From positions 1 to 9,888 of the forward strand of contig JAMBLH010000150.1 in assembly GCA_023336875.1 (NCBI GenBank): 9,888 bases of DNA, read 5' to 3'. Origin of the DNA: Actinomycetes bacterium. GTDB taxonomy: Bacteria; Actinomycetota; Acidimicrobiia; Spongiisociales; UBA5794. This document shows, one piece after another, positions 6,479-9,888 of the stretch (positions are counted from its first letter, which is position 1; every line of letters begins with the position of its first letter). The notes below the pieces were generated by a model, which was not told where the DNA came from, did not search any database, and was given only the letters and a program-made list of their open reading frames with translations. A program made the translations under genes and the position numbers.

Positions 6479-8218
6479 CTACGCATACATCTTCTCGATT
6501 TCGTCGGCGTAGTGCTCCCTCACGATGTTCCGTTTCACCTTGAGCGTCGGCGTCAGTTCGCCGCCTGCAATCGACAGCGGCTCGTCGAGAACAGCGAACG
6601 TCTTCAGCTGGCGTACCCTGGCTGTTTGCGAGTTGATGGCATCGATCGAGGCCTGGATGCGAGAATGGATCTCGGCATCATGCAATCCGTCTGCTGCCTC
6701 CGCATCCACAGAGATCAGGGCCGTCAGATACGGGCGTCTGTCGCCAATGATGATCGCGTTCGCGATGAGCGGATTGGTCTGTAGCTCGATCTCATAGAGT
6801 GACGGAGTGACGTTCTCTCCACCTGCGGTGATGAGGATGTCCTTCTTCCTGTCGGTTATGAACAAGAATCCGTCGTCATCGATGTACCCGATATCGCCAG
6901 TATGCAGCCACCCGTCCGCGTCGATCGCCTCAGCTGTTGCTTCGTCGTTGTGGAGGTACCCAACGAACACATGGGGACCCCGTGTGAGTATCTCGCCGTC
7001 CTCGGCTATAGCAAGTTCAGTTCCGGGAAGAGCTGGACCCACTGACCCGATACGGTTCCCGTCCGTCTCGTTGAATGCGCAGACTCCGGCGCACTCAGAT
7101 AGGCCGTACAGCTGGAGGATCCGGATGCCAAGACCTGAGAAGAACTCGGCAATCGACGGGGATAAGGGCGCAGCAGCGGAGAACATGAGCCGGCATCGAC
7201 CCAAACCGATCGCCTCCCTGACCTTGGAGTAGATGAGGCGGTCGAACAGGCTGTACTGGAGCTCCAAGTATCGACTGGATTCCAGCCCGGCATCCAGGGA
7301 CCTCGTGCGCTCGCGCCCAACCACCATCGCCCTGTTGACGATGGCTTCCTTCGCTCCGCTCGACTCACCGAGCTTCTCAGACACACCCGCGTAGAGCTTC
7401 TCCCAGACTCTCGGAACGGCGAAGAACACCGTTGGCCGCACCTCCTGCATCGTCTCTGCCAAGCGATAGATATCCGGCTCGTAGTAGACCGTGTGGCCCA
7501 TGGTCGCTGGTGTGATGATCGAGAGCATCTGCTCTGCAATGTGGGACAAGGGTAGGTACGAGATTCCCGTGTCCGACATGCCGACATCGAGCATATTGTG
7601 GAGCGAGTCGGCTGAGGACACCAGCGCCTCATGCGGAAGAACTACTGCCTTTGGGGGCCCGGTCGTTCCCGAGGTGTAGATGAGCACAGCGCTGTCGAGA
7701 GGACCAAGCGCCGCCATCCGTGCCTCAACCTCAGATTGGGGAATCGCGTCCCCTCGGGCAACGAACTGCTCCCACGTCAGAACCCCATCTGCATCCGACT
7801 TCTCGCCCCTCATAAGAACGATGTGGCGGAGATTCGGCAGATCCTCTCGTCTCTCGAGGATCTTGGCGAGTTGCTGCTCGTTCTGGACGAGCACGACGGG
7901 TGACCGCGAGTGCTTGATCACGTACGCGCATTCGTCCGGCGTACTTGTTGCGTAGATTCCGGCAGGCATCGCCCCGACGGCCATCACAGCCACATCGAAG
8001 ATGACCCAGTCCGGCGTATTGGTTCCGAGGATCGCGACCGGGGTTCCCGGTTCGACCCCCAGTGCGATGAGCCCCCGTGCGGCGGCCTCAATCTCCTCGG
8101 CATACGCTTGCCAGCTCGTGGTCACCCAGCTGTCCTCGGTGCGAACAGCGTACGCGTCAGCCGATCCTCGTTCCGGACCCACGCGAAGAATCATCTGCGG
8201 AATAGTTTCAAACGCCAT
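6479..8218 (-). CDS. Long-chain fatty acid--CoA ligase (AMP-forming)
   Basis: This ligase activates a fatty acid with ATP through an acyl-adenylate and then forms acyl-CoA, feeding beta-oxidation or lipid synthesis. The 579-residue protein carries the ordered motifs of the adenylate-forming superfamily: YTSGTTGPPK (181-190, phosphate-binding loop), YGLSECAG (371-378, the YGLTE-type adenine motif), GWLHTGD (436-442, Asp442 binding the ribose), DRKKD (456-460, hinge) and LTPTLKVKR (555-563) with the probable C-terminal catalytic lysine (Lys560). The pattern AEQMLSI (228-234) and the long insert around 275-330 match the long-chain FadD15/FACL type rather than short-chain ligases. The ATG at 8218 follows a purine-rich ribosome site. 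It is the first gene of a two-gene minus-strand operon with the hydrolase. Chain-length preference cannot be read from sequence, and no particular fadD number is assigned. Confidence 0.93.
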   Translation of the reverse strand: MAFETIPQMILRVGPERGSADAYAVRTEDSWVTTSWQAYAEEIEAAARGLIALGVEPGTPVAILGTNTPDWVIFDVAVMAVGAMPAGIYATSTPDECAYVIKHSRSPVVLVQNEQQLAKILERREDLPNLRHIVLMRGEKSDADGVLTWEQFVARGDAIPQSEVEARMAALGPLDSAVLIYTSGTTGPPKAVVLPHEALVSSADSLHNMLDVGMSDTGISYLPLSHIAEQMLSIITPATMGHTVYYEPDIYRLAETMQEVRPTVFFAVPRVWEKLYAGVSEKLGESSGAKEAIVNRAMVVGRERTRSLDAGLESSRYLELQYSLFDRLIYSKVREAIGLGRCRLMFSAAAPLSPSIAEFFSGLGIRILQLYGLSECAGVCAFNETDGNRIGSVGPALPGTELAIAEDGEILTRGPHVFVGYLHNDEATAEAIDADGWLHTGDIGYIDDDGFLFITDRKKDILITAGGENVTPSLYEIELQTNPLIANAIIIGDRRPYLTALISVDAEAADGLHDAEIHSRIQASIDAINSQTARVRQLKTFAVLDEPLSIAGGELTPTLKVKRNIVREHYADEIEKMYA

Positions 8219-8223
8219 GAAGG

Positions 8224-8231
8224 CTCCCCCC
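8224..8231 (-). promoter_or_regulatory. Ribosome binding site of the acyl-CoA ligase
   Basis: On the minus strand a run of G followed by AG (GGGGGGAG) ends five bases before the ATG at 8218. It provides a GGAG-type Shine-Dalgarno match and fixes the start. Confidence 0.6.
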
Positions 8232-8289
8232 TCTTCGAGCGCTTCCCTGTTCCGAACTCACTCCTCGGATTCCAAAGATGTGAAAGATT

Positions 8290-8337
8290 GGTCGGCAATA
8301 CATCAGTTAACCCTCTGATGTCCCGCCCCAACCGACC
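8290..8337. promoter_or_regulatory. Nested inverted repeats, possible operator of the ligase operon
   Basis: The inner arms CATCAG (8301-8306) and CTGATG (8315-8320) are a perfect dyad around the 8-base spacer TTAACCCT. Outer arms GGTCGG (8290-8295) and CCGACC (8332-8337) flank it asymmetrically. The inner site lies about 80-100 bases upstream of the ligase start, a plausible place for a repressor of the kind that controls fatty-acid genes. No specific regulator is recognised; the site could also be a chance dyad. Confidence 0.3.
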
Positions 8338-8394
8338 GGAAGCTGGTTGCTTCCCAACCCCAGACTACGCCCCAGTCCTGAAGTCGTATAGGGG

Positions 8395-8412
8395 TAAGAT
8401 CGGCGCATCTTA
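8395..8412. promoter_or_regulatory. Perfect dyad TAAGAT-N6-ATCTTA
   Basis: TAAGAT (8395-8400) and ATCTTA (8407-8412) are perfect inverted 6-base arms around CGGCGC. Arm length and spacing suit a dimeric helix-turn-helix protein. It lies about 180-195 bases upstream of the ligase ATG and 25 bases before the pckA relic. Its second arm contains an in-frame TAG (8411-8413) that closes the relic's frame upstream. Confidence 0.3.
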
Positions 8413-8437
8413 GGTGTCCAGGTCCGCGTCAATCGAT

Positions 8438-8521
8438 GTGGCTGGCATGTTCGAGGAGAACTTCAAGCAGTACCCAGCTGGCGTCGATCAGGTAGTAATC
8501 GACTCGGGCCCGAAGGGCTGA
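8438..8521 (+). pseudogene. Relic of a second pckA 3' end (direct repeat, copy B)
   Basis: In frame with its stop this stretch encodes VAGMFEENFKQYPAGVDQ followed by VVIDSGPKG. The intact PckA C-terminus reads LAGMFKANFRQYSAGVDQ followed by AVIDSGPKG. Over 84 bases, 76 are identical with no gaps; six differences change the residue and two are silent. Similarity stops abruptly upstream of the first codon, where an in-frame TAG (8411-8413) lies nine codons earlier, and downstream at the stop codon. It therefore lacks more than 94% of the gene, including every catalytic motif. A 24-codon frame from an internal ATG (8447) exists but has no ribosome site. It may be a leftover of a duplicated or replaced pckA, or one end of a DNA segment that recombined at the pckA 3' end. 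Confidence 0.85.
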
Positions 8522-8548
8522 CATCGACGTTCCTGAAGCTGTTTTGCG

Positions 8549-9748
8549 CTATGGGCCGATCCCATCGCGGAGCTGATCCGGCTGTGCGGTGTCCGAGCCG
8601 CTCCGTTTGCCTGTCTCTCTTCGCAGCATCTCGATCGCTGCCAACAGGACGAGGGAGTTAGCGACCAGGATCGGTGGTAGCACGGTCAAATTCGTGAGGC
8701 CCACTGCTACGCCCATGAGACCAGGGATAAGGGCGCCGCCGACGTTTGCGGCAGCGATTTCGAATCCGACCACTGTCGCGGTGAGAGCCGCCCCGAAGCG
8801 GCGCGGTGTCAGAAGGATCTCGAGGGGGAATACTGGTCCGTGGGCGAACCCTGCAAATATCAGCGCCGCTGCTCCGAGCCAGTCTGCCTGACTCCACCAC
8901 AACACTGTGAACGCGACCGTTGCAGAGACCACCGACCACCGCAGCACAGTGTTGGGTTGGAAACGATCGCCCAGCGCACCAAGGAGTAGGCGAGATGCGG
9001 TGAACCCACCCCAGTAGCCGGCAACGACCAGACCGCCGATCCCGTCTGATAGTCCGCGTTCCTCTGTGAGATAGGTGAATGCCCAAACTCCTGCGCCGGC
9101 GCCAATTCCTGCGTAGACGAAGAACACAACGAGCGACCATGTGAGGATCGGCGATCGCAAGAGGCCGGCCCGGCCGTTGCCTCGCCCTGTCTCTGAGTGA
9201 ATATCCAGACTGCGAGCGAAGTGCCATAGTCCGGCCACGTAGAGCCCTTGACCTATCGCGAGCAGTGCGAAAGCGAAGCGCCACGAGATCCCCATTTGTA
9301 GCAACACTGTCACGAGCAAGGGTCCAGCGATCGCGCCGATCCCGAAGACTCCGTGGATCAGACCCATTGCCCGCGCTCCGCGCCGGATAGCAACGTAGGT
9401 GTTGGTCGCCGCATCGGTCAACCCACCACCCACTCCCATCAGGCACGTGGCGACGAGGAACATCAACCAGGTTGCTGACAACGCAAGGGCACCAAGGGCA
9501 ACCATTGCGGTGATGGCAGCTGCAATGAGGAGCGGGCCGACTCCCCGTCTCGCTGAGAGCCGACCGCTGAGGAGAGACGACGCGGTGTATCCCCCACCGA
9601 ACAGCAGAGTTACGTACCCAAGTTCCGCAAGGGAACGATCAAACGATTCTGCGACCGATGGCCAAGTTACGCCTGGGACCGTTACAGCCATGCCAAGAAG
9701 AATGAATCCGGAGGCGAGGACGAAGAACAATCGGTTGCGGTGGTTCAC
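8549..9748 (-). CDS. Major facilitator superfamily transporter, 12 helices
   Basis: The 399-residue product is dominated by hydrophobic helices, about twelve in two halves separated by a hydrophilic loop around 180-200 (RSLDIHSETGRGNGRAGLL). The loop between helices 2 and 3 reads LSGRLSARRGVGPLL (60-74), a relaxed form of the MFS G-x-x-x-D/R-R-x-G-R motif, and a matching region in the second half is LLLGALGDRFQPN (255-267). The segment GGLTDAATNTYVAIRRG (107-123) followed by a glycine-rich HGVFGIGAIAGP resembles the FHS (fucose/glucose:H+ symporter-like) branch, but a substrate cannot be assigned. It should move a small solute across the cytoplasmic membrane by ion coupling. The start is a GTG at 9748 with TAGAAT six bases upstream and no Shine-Dalgarno sequence. 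The gene ends 27 bases from the pckA relic on the opposite strand. Confidence 0.88.
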   Translation of the reverse strand: MNHRNRLFFVLASGFILLGMAVTVPGVTWPSVAESFDRSLAELGYVTLLFGGGYTASSLLSGRLSARRGVGPLLIAAAITAMVALGALALSATWLMFLVATCLMGVGGGLTDAATNTYVAIRRGARAMGLIHGVFGIGAIAGPLLVTVLLQMGISWRFAFALLAIGQGLYVAGLWHFARSLDIHSETGRGNGRAGLLRSPILTWSLVVFFVYAGIGAGAGVWAFTYLTEERGLSDGIGGLVVAGYWGGFTASRLLLGALGDRFQPNTVLRWSVVSATVAFTVLWWSQADWLGAAALIFAGFAHGPVFPLEILLTPRRFGAALTATVVGFEIAAANVGGALIPGLMGVAVGLTNLTVLPPILVANSLVLLAAIEMLRRETGKRSGSDTAQPDQLRDGIGP

Positions 9749-9888
9749 TTGTTGATTCTACGTCTGGCCGGTTGCACGCGATCTTTCATGTCGGTGCGGG
9801 GTGTGGACGATGGTTGTCTCGCTGGTGCCCAGAGCATTCTGTACCAGGCTCGCGCAACACGACTGAGACAGACTGGGTAGAGTTGGTG
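9745..9888 (-). CDS. Possible C-terminal end of an unidentified gene (cut by window edge)
   Basis: On the minus strand a frame is open from the right edge to a TGA at 9747-9745, giving 47 residues rich in Arg, Ala and Pro (starting HQLYPVCLSRVARAWYRMLW). Its stop overlaps the MFS start as GTGA, a common arrangement for coupled genes. I recognise no family, and the neighbouring frames are open for nearly as long, so chance is a real alternative. Confidence 0.25.
   Translation of the reverse strand, partial: HQLYPVCLSRVARAWYRMLWAPARQPSSTPRTDMKDRVQPARRRINK
9749..9760 (-). promoter_or_regulatory. Candidate -10 element for a leaderless MFS mRNA
   Basis: On the minus strand TAGAAT (9760-9755) is followed by CAACAA and then the GTG at 9748, the same six-base spacing seen before the genes at 803 and 873. 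TAGAAT is close to the TATAAT consensus. No good -35 is visible. If a gene really ends at 9745, this could instead be coincidental coding sequence. Confidence 0.4.

Larger units (their letters stand above)
8219..8548. other. 330-base intergenic region upstream of the ligase operon
   Basis: No intact gene lies here. It must hold the promoter of the minus-strand ligase-hydrolase operon, though I found no convincing -35/-10 pair. It contains two dyad-symmetric sites (8301-8320 and 8395-8412), the relic of a pckA 3' end (8438-8521), and about 27 bases separating that relic from the end of the MFS gene. The ligase ribosome site lies at its left edge. Confidence 0.7.

Noticed and set aside
5543..8437. 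A complete mobile element between the two pckA ends
   Set aside because: No integrase, transposase or insertion-sequence inverted repeats are present; only the flanking direct repeat supports mobility.
8414..8521. A small gene starting at GTG 8414 or ATG 8447
   Set aside because: There is no ribosome site, and the encoded peptide is explained by similarity to the PckA C-terminus.
8658..9446. Minus-strand open frame of 262 codons within the MFS gene
   Set aside because: It is a frame-shifted reading of the transporter: extremely Arg-rich and without hydrophobic helices.
9874..9888. GGGTAGAG followed by TTGGTG at the right edge, reminiscent of a tRNA D-arm
   Set aside because: The order does not match a D-arm and no acceptor or anticodon stem can be built from the visible bases.

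Overview
The window (9,888 bases, moderately high GC) looks like a chromosomal stretch from a high-GC bacterium, most likely an actinobacterium. The signs are a deazaflavin (F420)-type nitroreductase of the DDN family, a YwiC-like membrane protein in its actinobacterial form, frequent GTG/TTG starts, and several genes with a TANNNT hexamer 6-8 bases upstream of the start codon and no Shine-Dalgarno sequence, a layout typical of leaderless mRNAs. The lineage cannot be fixed from this window.

Layout, left to right. A YwiC-like membrane protein on the minus strand runs off the left edge (1-803). It is divergent from a small DDN-family oxidoreductase (873-1349, plus). Next comes a minus-strand pair: a dihydrolipoamide acyltransferase (E2, 2736-3863) followed three bases later by a UbiB/AarF-like kinase that ends unusually early (1395-2732). 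ATP-type phosphoenolpyruvate carboxykinase, pckA (3956-5542, plus), is divergent from E2. A second minus-strand pair follows: an AMP-forming long-chain acyl-CoA ligase (6479-8218) and, downstream of it, a monoacylglycerol-lipase-like alpha/beta hydrolase (5568-6410 or 6479). A 330-base gap (8219-8548) holds two dyad-symmetric sites and a short plus-strand relic of a second pckA 3' end. A 12-helix MFS transporter (8549-9748, minus) and a possible tail of one more minus-strand gene complete the window.

Taken together the genes suggest carbon metabolism on lipids or organic acids. The lipase and ligase would release and activate fatty acids, PckA would carry oxaloacetate to phosphoenolpyruvate for gluconeogenesis, and the lipoyl E2 belongs to a 2-oxoacid dehydrogenase whose E1 and E3 genes are not here. 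This functional link is inference.

No defence system, CRISPR array, integrase, transposase or RNA gene was recognised. The most unexpected signal is the last 84 bases of pckA recurring at 8438-8521 in the same orientation with 76/84 identical bases. The two copies bracket the lipase/ligase operon like the direct repeats left by a duplication, a recombination event or an integration at a gene's 3' end.
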